From NCBI RefSeq assembly GCF_041146875.1, contig NZ_JBFRXP010000006.1, positions 1 through 64,000 on the forward strand: 64,000 bases of DNA, read 5' to 3'. The notes beneath the pieces were generated by a model that saw only the letters and a list, made by a program, of their open reading frames with translations, ran no database searches and had not been told where the DNA came from. The DNA comes from Igneacidithiobacillus sp041146875. GTDB taxonomy: Bacteria; Pseudomonadota; Gammaproteobacteria; Acidithiobacillales; Acidithiobacillaceae. A program made the translations under genes and the position numbers. Positions within the stretch are counted from its first letter, which is position 1. The number at the start of each line of letters is the position of its first letter. Of the stretch, positions 24,074-30,981 are shown in pieces.

Positions 24074-25606
24074 TCAGTGCCCAGGCGCCACTTTTTCCTC
24101 GCTCTCCGTGGGCTCCGGCGGCTTGCGCAAGAGCAACACCAGAGGAATCAAGACCAGAAAACTGTAAAATGCCAGAATTAAGGCATCGAGCACCCCACGC
24201 ATCCCGGCTTGGGGCAAAACCACCACATGCCCTAATACCTGCCACGCGCGCGGGCTTTCTCCCATACCCATCGCCGCGATAAACCGATGAAAGGCGGGGT
24301 TGAATGGATTGATGTATCCTCCCATTTGATTCCAGCCCATCTGCCTTCCTTGTGTCATCACCGTCGATACGATAGCGATACCAATACTGCCGCCCAAAGT
24401 ACGCATGAGATTAAAGATGCCGGAACCTTCAGCCTGATCTTTTTTAGCAATCGTCGAGAAGGCCAAAGTAAAGAGTGGGATACTGACTAGGCCTAGGCCC
24501 AGGCCACGAATAAAGGAGGGCCAGATCACCCACGCCATGCTGATGTCGAGGTTGTACTTGGTGGTGTACCAGCTCCCGATAGCGCCAAAAACAATGCCAA
24601 GCAAAACAATATTCCGCGGATTGACGTTGCGGGACAAGAGCCGCCCGGCAATCATCATGGCAATCATTGCACCAACACCCTGCGGCGCCATCACCAAGCC
24701 CGTGGTAAAGGCCTCATAACCAAAAAGGTCTTCAAGCATGATCGGCAAAATGACCATCGCACCAAACAAGGCAAGGCCGAAGATGGCAATCCCAGCACTT
24801 CCGAGAGACAAGTTGGCGTCCTTCAGCAAGCGCAGATTCACCACGGGATGCTCCACCGAAAGTGAGCGCCACACGAAAAACGCGAGCCCCAGGACGGACA
24901 CCAGGCCGAGAACAATGATGGTGTGGGAGCTGAACCAGTCATCCTCGTTACCCAGACTCAGCACCCCCTGCAGGGCGCCAAAGCCCAGTGCCATGAGAGT
25001 AAACCCCAACCAATCTACGGGTCGCGGATGCTCACTCCGACCAATATTTGGTACCACCTGGAGTAAGACAAAGGCAAGAATGCCAAAAGGGATGTTAACG
25101 TAAAATACCCAACGCCAGCTCAAGGTATCGGTCAACCAGCCACCCAGCGTCGGCCCCAAAATCGGGCCGAGCATAATCCCCATGCCAAGAATGGCCATCG
25201 CCTGCCCTCGCTTGCGCGCGGGGTAGGCGTGCAGCATGATGGTCTGGCCCACTGGTGCCAGGGACGCACCAAAAAACCCCTGCAGGAGACGCCAAAGGAC
25301 AATCTCTGGCAGGCTGTGCGCCTGTCCACAAAGCGCCGAGGCCACGACAAAACCCGCCACACTCCACAGCATGACCGTACGTTGGCCGTAACGCTCCACC
25401 AAGAGGCCGGTAAGGGGAAGAAGGATCACGTTGGCGATCATGTAGCTGGTGAGAACCCAGGTAATTTGGTCGCTATTGGCTTGTAGGGAGCCCCGCATAT
25501 AGGTAAGGGCCACGTTGACGATGGTCAAGTCGAGCACCTGCATGACCACTGCCAACATAACCGCCACCGTAATGGCCACTACGGAAGTGTTCTCGAATTC
25601 GCTCAT
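24074..25606 (-). CDS. EmrB/QacA-type MFS multidrug exporter (DHA2)
   Basis: 510 residues with 14 predicted helices. Opening helix 1 VAVMLAVVMQVLDLTIVNVALTYMRGSL carries the DHA2 motif LDxTIVNVALP-like; ITWVLTSYMIANVILLPLTGLLVERYGQR covers motif A; the GPILGPTLGGWLTDTLSWRWVFYVNIPFG stretch is the typical motif C and loop. ATG 25606 follows GGGGAGG. No membrane-fusion (EmrA) gene is adjacent; the gene stands alone. A TetR-type palindrome 28-46 bases upstream suggests drug-inducible control. Substrates unknown. Confidence 0.87.
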   Translation of the reverse strand: MSEFENTSVVAITVAVMLAVVMQVLDLTIVNVALTYMRGSLQANSDQITWVLTSYMIANVILLPLTGLLVERYGQRTVMLWSVAGFVVASALCGQAHSLPEIVLWRLLQGFFGASLAPVGQTIMLHAYPARKRGQAMAILGMGIMLGPILGPTLGGWLTDTLSWRWVFYVNIPFGILAFVLLQVVPNIGRSEHPRPVDWLGFTLMALGFGALQGVLSLGNEDDWFSSHTIIVLGLVSVLGLAFFVWRSLSVEHPVVNLRLLKDANLSLGSAGIAIFGLALFGAMVILPIMLEDLFGYEAFTTGLVMAPQGVGAMIAMMIAGRLLSRNVNPRNIVLLGIVFGAIGSWYTTKYNLDISMAWVIWPSFIRGLGLGLVSIPLFTLAFSTIAKKDQAEGSGIFNLMRTLGGSIGIAIVSTVMTQGRQMGWNQMGGYINPFNPAFHRFIAAMGMGESPRAWQVLGHVVVLPQAGMRGVLDALILAFYSFLVLIPLVLLLRKPPEPTESEEKVAPGH

Positions 25607-25633
25607 GGGCCCTCCCCAGATCTGCGCAAGTCT

Positions 25634-25652
25634 ACTGACCGATCGGTCGGTA
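25634..25652 (-). promoter_or_regulatory. TetR-family operator
   Basis: A perfect 12-bp palindrome GACCGATCGGTC (25637-25648) extended by CT/GGTA flanks resembles the ACCGNNCGGT-type operators of TetR/AcrR regulators. It lies directly upstream of the efflux pump gene. No tetR gene is adjacent, so the regulator must be elsewhere. Confidence 0.55.
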
Positions 25653-25656
25653 TGCA

Positions 25657-25688
25657 AGGTCTATTGCATCACAGGTCTATTGCATCAC
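25657..25688. repeat. Perfect 16-bp tandem duplication
   Basis: The 16-bp unit AGGTCTATTGCATCAC occurs twice head to tail, between the TetR-type operator and tRNA-Glu. It looks like a recent slippage event or a doubled regulator site in the pump promoter region. Confidence 0.7.
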
Positions 25689-25720
25689 AAATTCTTTCCG
25701 AGTAAAGTGCGCGCTTCCAG

Positions 25721-25796
25721 GTCCCCATCGTCTAGCGGCCTAGGACACCGCCCTTTCACGGCGGTAACGGGGGTTCGAACCCCCCTGGGGACGCCA
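25721..25796 (+). tRNA. trnE: tRNA-Glu(TTC)
   Basis: 76 nt with encoded CCA. GTCCCCA/TGGGGAC acceptor, anticodon stem CCGCC/GGCGG and loop CTTTCAC giving TTC for glutamate. Its 3' half, CCA and terminator are duplicated in decayed form at 27222-27309, marking it as an integration site. Confidence 0.96.
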
Positions 25797-25805
25797 AATA
25801 AAATC

Positions 25806-25836
25806 AAGGCTCTAGCGTAAAAGCTAGGGCCTTTTC
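25806..25836 (+). terminator. Terminator of tRNA-Glu
   Basis: AGGCTCTAGC and GCTAGGGCCT form a stem with a GTAAAA loop followed by TTTTCTTT, ten bases after the tRNA. It is duplicated, with compensating stem changes, at 27278-27309. Confidence 0.85.
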
Positions 25837-25888
25837 TTTGCGATTTGCTTTTTAGGGACAGTAAGCCACGGTCCCACAGGTATTCTCT

Positions 25889-26221
25889 ATGGCAACATTC
25901 GCCGAGCGAACCGACCACAACGGAAACCTGCATACCCGCCGCCCCAAGGTACAAGACAAGTGGGATAGACGATTACAGGCACGGGCGGATAAGGAAAGTC
26001 GGCTAACGGAAGCTGCCGAATGGGCGGAACGGCAAGACGGCTCCATGCCTATTGCTCGACTGGGGTGCTTCCGGTGTTTAAAACCAAGGCCGGAGAGCCC
26101 CGCGAGGTGCGATGACCTTGCGCAGACTTTTCGACGGTTTCCCTGCGGACTAATACGCTCGCACGCGATGGAATCGTCCAGCGATCCGGCCCTTCACCGC
26201 ATCAACTTCTTCAGTGGATAG
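25889..26221 (+). pseudogene. Decayed frame beside tRNA-Glu, possibly integrase-derived
   Basis: A 110-codon frame whose first 50 residues look like real protein (MATFAERTDHNG..., then TEAAEWAERQDGSM) and whose remainder does not. The opening MATFxxR and the AEWA segment resemble the arm-binding domain of some phage-type integrases (MATFRKR..., AEAWA). A second frame nearby around 26070-26110 reads VFKTKAGEPREVR, similar to the TKxGxPRxVP stretch before integrase catalytic boxes. Together with the position directly after tRNA-Glu this suggests a broken integrase, but the evidence is weak and the 3' half overlaps the opposite-strand gene. Confidence 0.3.
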
Positions 26222-26719
26222 CCCCGGAATCTTTCCGCACACATGCAAGATGGCGGATTCCTTCACCAAGCCCTGCTCGATCATGGCGTCCAGAAAAGGG
26301 CCATCTTTTTCACGATTGGCGACAGTTTTGGCAATAAAGAGATCCGCCGGGTGCATACAATACCCAATCGTTCGGTGGGTGTTTTCATTGACCAATGGAT
26401 AGCAGCGAGAAAACCACCCCTCTGGTGCCTTGGCCGTTTCCATGGCAACCCCCTGGGCGTAATAGCCAAAACTCTGGTGAAAGTGCGAATCCTCACCCAA
26501 CGACCCGTCGATAAGGTCAGATTTGTGGTCATCATTGTCTATCGGGATGATGTCTGCTTCGGTAGAAAGCGTAAAGACGCCCGGCCAACTGCGGGGAGGT
26601 TTGCCGGCCAATTTACGCAACCACGGCAAAATCGACTGGCTACCGATCACCACAACGGCGTGATCCCCCACGATGGCACCCGACGCACGAATCAGGTGTT
26701 CAAGCTGTTCTTCGGTCAT
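26150..26719 (-). CDS. DUF6036-family nucleotidyltransferase
   Basis: 189 residues from ATG 26719 (a TTG six codons earlier is less likely). Blocks recalled from DUF6036 nucleotidyltransferase-like proteins are all present: EQLEHLIRASGAI, VVVIGSQSIL (the GS motif of minimal nucleotidyltransferases), STEADIIP (acidic catalytic-type pair), DLIDGSLGEDSHFHQSFGYYAQGV, APEGWFSR, and HPADLFIAKTVANREKD. Such proteins resemble AbiEii/MenT-like enzymes and often sit in toxin-antitoxin or mobile contexts. Here the upstream gene overlaps it by 20 bases, so they form a coupled pair inside the tRNA-Glu island. Toxin or defence function is inferred. Confidence 0.75.
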   Translation of the reverse strand: MTEEQLEHLIRASGAIVGDHAVVVIGSQSILPWLRKLAGKPPRSWPGVFTLSTEADIIPIDNDDHKSDLIDGSLGEDSHFHQSFGYYAQGVAMETAKAPEGWFSRCYPLVNENTHRTIGYCMHPADLFIAKTVANREKDGPFLDAMIEQGLVKESAILHVCGKIPGLSTEEVDAVKGRIAGRFHRVRAY

Positions 26720-27092
26720 CTCTCCACTCTTGCTCAAAGCGTAGCAAAACCGCTGTCCGCTCTTTTACTGTCAGGACGCCAGCAAAGGGCGAACTGCTCC
26801 GCAAGGTGATGGCATGGTCATCCTTGGCAAGCATCCGCTCGACCATCGCGTCCATGCCCGCATCAGAGGCGAGCGCCCGTTCCAGAATACCAATCCATTC
26901 GGACAGCGCCGCGTCATTGGGGCGCTCTTGGGAGAAGCGCCGCGCCCACGCCTGGGCAGCGCGAAGCACCGCATCCCGATCCGGCACCGCCATGAGCTTT
27001 GCATAAATCGCCCGGAACAGGGCCAGGCTCTTGGCGTCGTGGCGCATCAAGTCCGCGTCCACAAGTCGGATGTCTTCCTGAGAGATCGACAT
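26700..27092 (-). CDS. Partner protein of the DUF6036 pair, unknown
   Basis: 130 residues from ATG 27092, which follows GGGGGAG by seven bases; a GTG two codons earlier is also possible. The sequence is helical and charged (MSISQEDIRLVDADLMRHDAKSLALF..., AAQAWARRFSQE, ending RFEQEWRDD). No family is recognised. The 3' end overlaps the start of the DUF6036 gene, and such conserved overlaps usually mean the two products work together, for example as antitoxin and toxin. No helix-turn-helix is evident by eye. Confidence 0.65.
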   Translation of the reverse strand: MSISQEDIRLVDADLMRHDAKSLALFRAIYAKLMAVPDRDAVLRAAQAWARRFSQERPNDAALSEWIGILERALASDAGMDAMVERMLAKDDHAITLRSSSPFAGVLTVKERTAVLLRFEQEWRDDRRTA

Positions 27093-27221
27093 TCCCACAC
27101 TCCCCCTTTAGGCGTCCCCGTACCACTCCAGTGGGGGATAATACCGCCTCCTGAGCTGGTATGTCACAACCAGAACACCACGTCTTTTGGGTAGCGGCTT
27201 GCAGGGTTGCCATGGCCGCCT

Positions 27222-27310
27222 GCCCTTTCACGGCGGAAACTGGTGTTCGAACCCCCTGGGGACGCCAAATAAAATCAAGGCTCTAGGTGAAAACCTAGAG
27301 CCTTTTTTCT
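27222..27310 (+). repeat. Partial tRNA-Glu copy with terminator (att-like repeat)
   Basis: From GCCCTTTCACGGCGG onward this copies tRNA-Glu 25750-25796, including the T arm and acceptor 3' strand, with several substitutions and one deletion in the T arm, then ACGCCAAATAAAATCAAGG and the terminator. The 5' half of the tRNA is missing, so it cannot be functional. The terminator (27278-27306) is a perfect AAGGCTCTAGGT/ACCTAGAGCCTT stem with GAAA loop and six T residues. Confidence 0.8.
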
Positions 27311-27477
27311 GGCCATGAAAAGATCTCCGGTAATTTTATTAATTGCATAAGCCGTCACAATCTGGATAATCATCGTCTAGTATCTGATTACATCCCACGC
27401 CTCATCCCAACAAAAACTAAATTTGTATGATTGATAGATCATCAGAGGCTGGTTCCGCGAGACAGGAGATATTTTCC

Positions 27478-29781
27478 GTGACAGAAAATACCCAAGAATC
27501 GACCTGCACCGGGTTACGCAGCGATGAAGCAAAACAACTTCTGGCACAATATGGGCGCAACGAGGTTGTCGACAAGAAACCGAACACGCTGCTTTTATTA
27601 CTGCACAAATTCTGGGCGCCAGTGCCCTGGATGCTGGAAGCGACGCTGCTCCTGGAGGCGATTCTCGGCAAATGGCCGGAGACAATCATCATTGGTTTAC
27701 TGTTGCTCTTCAATGCCCTATTAGGTTTCAGCCAGGAACGTAAAGCGCAGAATGCGCTGGACATGCTACGGGAGCGCTTACGCATACAGGCACGTGTCTG
27801 CCGCGATGGGGCCTGGCAGGTGTTGCCAGCCGCCGAGTTGGTTCCCGGCGACAGCATTCATGTACGCCTCGGGGATATCGTTCCAGCCGACCTCAAGCTA
27901 GCAGATGGCAACCTGCTGGTAGACCAGTCGGCCCTCACCGGCGAATCCATCCCGGTAGATCGAAATCCCGGCGACTCCCTGTATTCCGGCTCTATCATTC
28001 GCCGCGGTGAAGCAACGGGCACGGTAACGGCCACAGGGGCACACAGCTATTTCGGCAAAACGGCCGAGCTAGTGCGCAATGCCGGCGCCAAAAGCCATTT
28101 GGAAGAACTGGTGCTGCACATTGTCCGCTATTTGGTGGCGATGGATGTGTTTCTAGTTTTTGCAATCTTTGCCTACGCTATGGCACAGGGCATTTCTCTT
28201 GCCACCATTCTGCCTTTTGCCTTGATTCTCCTCGTGGCTTCCGTGCCGGTCGCCTTGCCTGCCACTTTTACCCTGGCCACCGCCCTGGCCTCACTTCGCC
28301 TCACGCAGCAAGGGGTTTTGGTAACACGCCTGGCGGCGATCGAGGAAGCCGCTGCCATGCAGGATCTGTGCAGCGACAAGACTGGAACATTGACGCAGAA
28401 TCTGCTGAGTCTGGAAAAAACCTCGCCATGGCCACAGGTGGAAGAAGCGGAATTATTGGCAATGGCAGCCATGGCCAGCGACAGTTCCACGCAGGACCCT
28501 CTGGACCTTGCCATTCTGACCGCCGCCACTGCTGCTCAGGTTACGCGGCCCGCGCGTACCGGATTCCTACCCTTTGACCCCAGTAGTAAGCGTTCGGCGG
28601 GGCAATTCACGCAAAATCAAGAGAGCTGGGAGGCGATCAAGGGAGCACCGCAGATTGTAGCGCCGCTCTGTCGCGAGAAGGATTGGGAAAAAGCGACCCA
28701 AGAGCTCGCCTGCAACGGCGCGCGTGTCCTGGCAATCGCGGCTGGGCCGGTCGGCACACCGCGCTTTTTGGGGCTCGTGGCCCTAGCCGATCCGGTCCGC
28801 CCCGATGCTGCGAAGGTGATCCAGCAATTACAGAATTTTGGCGTACACGTGCGCATGATTACCGGCGATAGCGTGGCAACCGCCACCTATGTCGCACAAA
28901 CGCTGGGCATCGGTGGCAGCGTCTGTGCGCGCGATGCCCAGAGCGAGGATTGCGGGGTCTACGCCGGCGTGTTCCCAGAAGACAAGTTTCACTTGGTACA
29001 GGCCTTGCAAAAAAAGGGCAAGATCGTCGGCATGACGGGCGATGGCGTCAATGATGCCCCCGCATTGAAACAGGCGGAAATGGGCGTGGCAGTGGAAAGC
29101 GCCACGGACGTCGCCAAAGCCGCCGCCAGTATCGTGCTGACCACTCCCGGTCTGGAGGGTGTGCTCACGGCGGTCATGAGCGGTCGACGGGTCTATCAGC
29201 GCATGCTCACCTACACGTTAAACAAGATCGTAAAAGTATTTCAGGTGGCGCTATTTTTGAGTCTGGGATTCCTGCTTTTCGATCGCTTCGTCGTGACTCC
29301 TCTCCTCGTCCTCCTCCTCCTCTTTGCCAATGATTTCGTCACCATGTCCCTCGCTGAGGACAATGTCCGACCATCGATGCAGCCCGATCGCTGGAATGTC
29401 AAAACACTGATTTGGTCGTCTCTGGCCGTAGCGGGGGCTTGGCTGCTCTATATCTTTGCTGTCTATCTCAGCGGACGTTTCCTATTGCATCTACCCGAAG
29501 GCGCCGTGCAGAGCCTGGACTTTCTCGGTTTAGTCTACTCCGGGCTCGCCAATGTATTTTTGGTGCGGGAACGAGGCCATTTGTGGGCAGCGAGTCCCGG
29601 CAAATTTTTGGCCATTGCGAGCCTGGTCGACATCGTCATCGTCAGTCTCCTGGCCATCTTTGGTTGGCTGTTAGCACCTGTTCCCGCCGAACTCGTTGGA
29701 GCGCTGCTTCTGGCAACCATGATCTACACGCTGCTATTGGATCAGATCAAGGTTCCTTTGCTGCGCCATCTCACCAGGTAA
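27478..29781 (+). CDS. P-type (IIIA) proton-exporting ATPase
   Basis: 767 residues from GTG 27478, preceded by AGGAG; an upstream ATG at 27427 would add 17 residues. P-type landmarks: SALTGESIPV in the actuator domain, the phosphorylated Asp300 in CSDKTGTLTQN, and MTGDGVNDAPALKQAEMGVAVESATDVAKAAA. The short N-terminus and the length near 770, without a heavy-metal domain, fit plasma-membrane H+-ATPases of plant, fungal and acidophile types. It should pump protons out using ATP, valuable for pH homeostasis in acid. The last gene before a convergent minus-strand operon whose final gene is an F1 epsilon-like subunit. Confidence 0.9.
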   Translation: MTENTQESTCTGLRSDEAKQLLAQYGRNEVVDKKPNTLLLLLHKFWAPVPWMLEATLLLEAILGKWPETIIIGLLLLFNALLGFSQERKAQNALDMLRERLRIQARVCRDGAWQVLPAAELVPGDSIHVRLGDIVPADLKLADGNLLVDQSALTGESIPVDRNPGDSLYSGSIIRRGEATGTVTATGAHSYFGKTAELVRNAGAKSHLEELVLHIVRYLVAMDVFLVFAIFAYAMAQGISLATILPFALILLVASVPVALPATFTLATALASLRLTQQGVLVTRLAAIEEAAAMQDLCSDKTGTLTQNLLSLEKTSPWPQVEEAELLAMAAMASDSSTQDPLDLAILTAATAAQVTRPARTGFLPFDPSSKRSAGQFTQNQESWEAIKGAPQIVAPLCREKDWEKATQELACNGARVLAIAAGPVGTPRFLGLVALADPVRPDAAKVIQQLQNFGVHVRMITGDSVATATYVAQTLGIGGSVCARDAQSEDCGVYAGVFPEDKFHLVQALQKKGKIVGMTGDGVNDAPALKQAEMGVAVESATDVAKAAASIVLTTPGLEGVLTAVMSGRRVYQRMLTYTLNKIVKVFQVALFLSLGFLLFDRFVVTPLLVLLLLFANDFVTMSLAEDNVRPSMQPDRWNVKTLIWSSLAVAGAWLLYIFAVYLSGRFLLHLPEGAVQSLDFLGLVYSGLANVFLVRERGHLWAASPGKFLAIASLVDIVIVSLLAIFGWLLAPVPAELVGALLLATMIYTLLLDQIKVPLLRHLTR

Positions 29782-29798
29782 GTCGATAGCCGGGAAAA

Positions 29799-30311
29799 TC
29801 AGTCCTCCAGGGCTGAGGGATGGATCTTTGGCGCCTCGGGTGCCGGTGGTCGTTGCCAATCGTATTCATTTTTCTCATCTGGAGGGATGGTAGCGTATTT
29901 TTGATAGGCGCGATATTTGGCCAGCTCGCGTCTAAGCTCCTGCTCGGCGTTCAGAAAATCTATCTCGCTATGTTTATTTTCGGCAACTGCAGTCTTGGCG
30001 TTCTCGATGTTTTCTTTGATAGCAGTGGGATTCAGGTCCGGAATGCGGAGACTCACATCAGCAAGAACCGTCACCCCATTGGGCTGGATTTCCGCAAAGC
30101 CTCCTTCGAGGAATGCCACTTCCATGCTGCCATCTACCAGATGCATGCGCATTTCCCCCGCTTGTAACATGGTCAAGAGGGGCGCGTGATGTGCGAGTAT
30201 ACCCAGTTCTCCAAGCTCACCGGGCAGAACCAAGAAAACACATTGTCCGGAATACACCAGACCATGAACGTCGACTATTTGCAGCGGAAAAACTTTTTTT
30301 GCATCTACCAT
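29799..30311 (-). CDS. Orphan F1-ATPase epsilon-like subunit
   Basis: 170 residues. The N-terminal beta domain matches AtpC: LQIVDVHGLVYSGQ, ELGILAHHAPLLTMLQAGEM, and VAFLEGGFAEIQPNGVTVLADVSLR. A helical hairpin follows (AEQELRRELAKYRAYQKY), then an extra proline-rich tail of about 25 residues (DWQRPPAPEAPK...) not usual in epsilon. ATG 30311 is used. No other ATP synthase genes are nearby; it is the last gene after ldhA, phosphoketolase and alpha/beta hydrolase, starting two bases beyond the hydrolase stop. It may be a regulator or partner subunit; function is unknown. Confidence 0.82.
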   Translation of the reverse strand: MVDAKKVFPLQIVDVHGLVYSGQCVFLVLPGELGELGILAHHAPLLTMLQAGEMRMHLVDGSMEVAFLEGGFAEIQPNGVTVLADVSLRIPDLNPTAIKENIENAKTAVAENKHSEIDFLNAEQELRRELAKYRAYQKYATIPPDEKNEYDWQRPPAPEAPKIHPSALED

Positions 30312-30313
30312 GG

Positions 30314-30940
30314 TTACATTTCCTCGGAATTGAGCGACTGCCGACAAAAATCCAGATAGCTGTGTATACATTCACGCACAGCGCTACCCGTATGCGGGTC
30401 ATCAAGCAGGCGATGTGCATGCAGGATCCCCGGCCACTGTCGTAGCCAAGTCAGGCAGGGACTGCGAAGCGCGATATCGCGCGCGATCGCTGCGTATTCT
30501 TCATTCCGACTAAAAAGCAACTGCAGTGAGGAGATCTTCCCCGCTACTGCCGCCATATATTCCGCGCCCCCCGCCGGAGACAGTAAAACTGCCGCATCTA
30601 TGCTGGTCTCGGAGGTTGCCAGTGCCTTCAGCACCACGGCACCCCCCATTGAAGCACCCAGCAATACCAAGGGTTTGGCTTGCCTAGCGCTGGCATAGTT
30701 AATGGCAGCGACAAGATCCTGGTCAAAGCTGGTACCATCCCCACGCTCTGATGCCCCATATCCGCGAAAATTGACGGCAATGGATGACCAGCCCCAATCC
30801 TGCAAGTGACCGGCCAAGTCCTGCCAGGCACCTTTCTCATAGGCCTTCCCATGCGCAAGAATGCAACACGGTTGAGAGGCAGGATACCAATCTGCTTCGA
30901 TGGTTACATGATCTGCGGTTTCTATACGTAGGTCGTTCAT
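30314..30940 (-). CDS. Alpha/beta hydrolase
   Basis: 208 residues, from ATG 30940 with GGAG nine bases upstream (an earlier ATG at 30955 lacks a site). Alpha/beta hydrolase features: ILAHGKAYEKGAWQDLAGHL after strand 3, AVNFRGYGASERGDG, and the nucleophile elbow GASMGGAVVLKAL (Ser). The catalytic His is probably near DDPHTGSAVRE at the C-terminus. Such serine hydrolases act on esters, thioesters or lactones. It sits between phosphoketolase (41 bases) and the epsilon-like gene (two bases) and is presumably cotranscribed. Substrate unknown. Confidence 0.8.
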   Translation of the reverse strand: MNDLRIETADHVTIEADWYPASQPCCILAHGKAYEKGAWQDLAGHLQDWGWSSIAVNFRGYGASERGDGTSFDQDLVAAINYASARQAKPLVLLGASMGGAVVLKALATSETSIDAAVLLSPAGGAEYMAAVAGKISSLQLLFSRNEEYAAIARDIALRSPCLTWLRQWPGILHAHRLLDDPHTGSAVRECIHSYLDFCRQSLNSEEM

Positions 30941-30981
30941 TTTGACTGTCTCCATTCGCTGCTATGGGCTTGCCGCGCAGA

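Larger units (their letters stand above)
25750..27310. mobile_element. Remnant tRNA-Glu-integrated island
   Basis: The 3' part of tRNA-Glu with its downstream terminator (25750-25836) is repeated as a direct copy at 27222-27309. The two copies bound about 1.47 kb containing a decayed frame next to the tRNA and a two-gene minus-strand module (132-codon protein plus DUF6036 nucleotidyltransferase). A tRNA 3' end on one side and a partial tRNA copy on the other is the classic footprint of tyrosine-recombinase integration. The second copy carries several substitutions, so insertion is old. No intact integrase remains. Confidence 0.62.

Noticed and set aside
27222..27268. A second functional tRNA-Glu
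   Set aside because: The 5' half, including acceptor and D arm, is missing and the T arm carries substitutions and a deletion.
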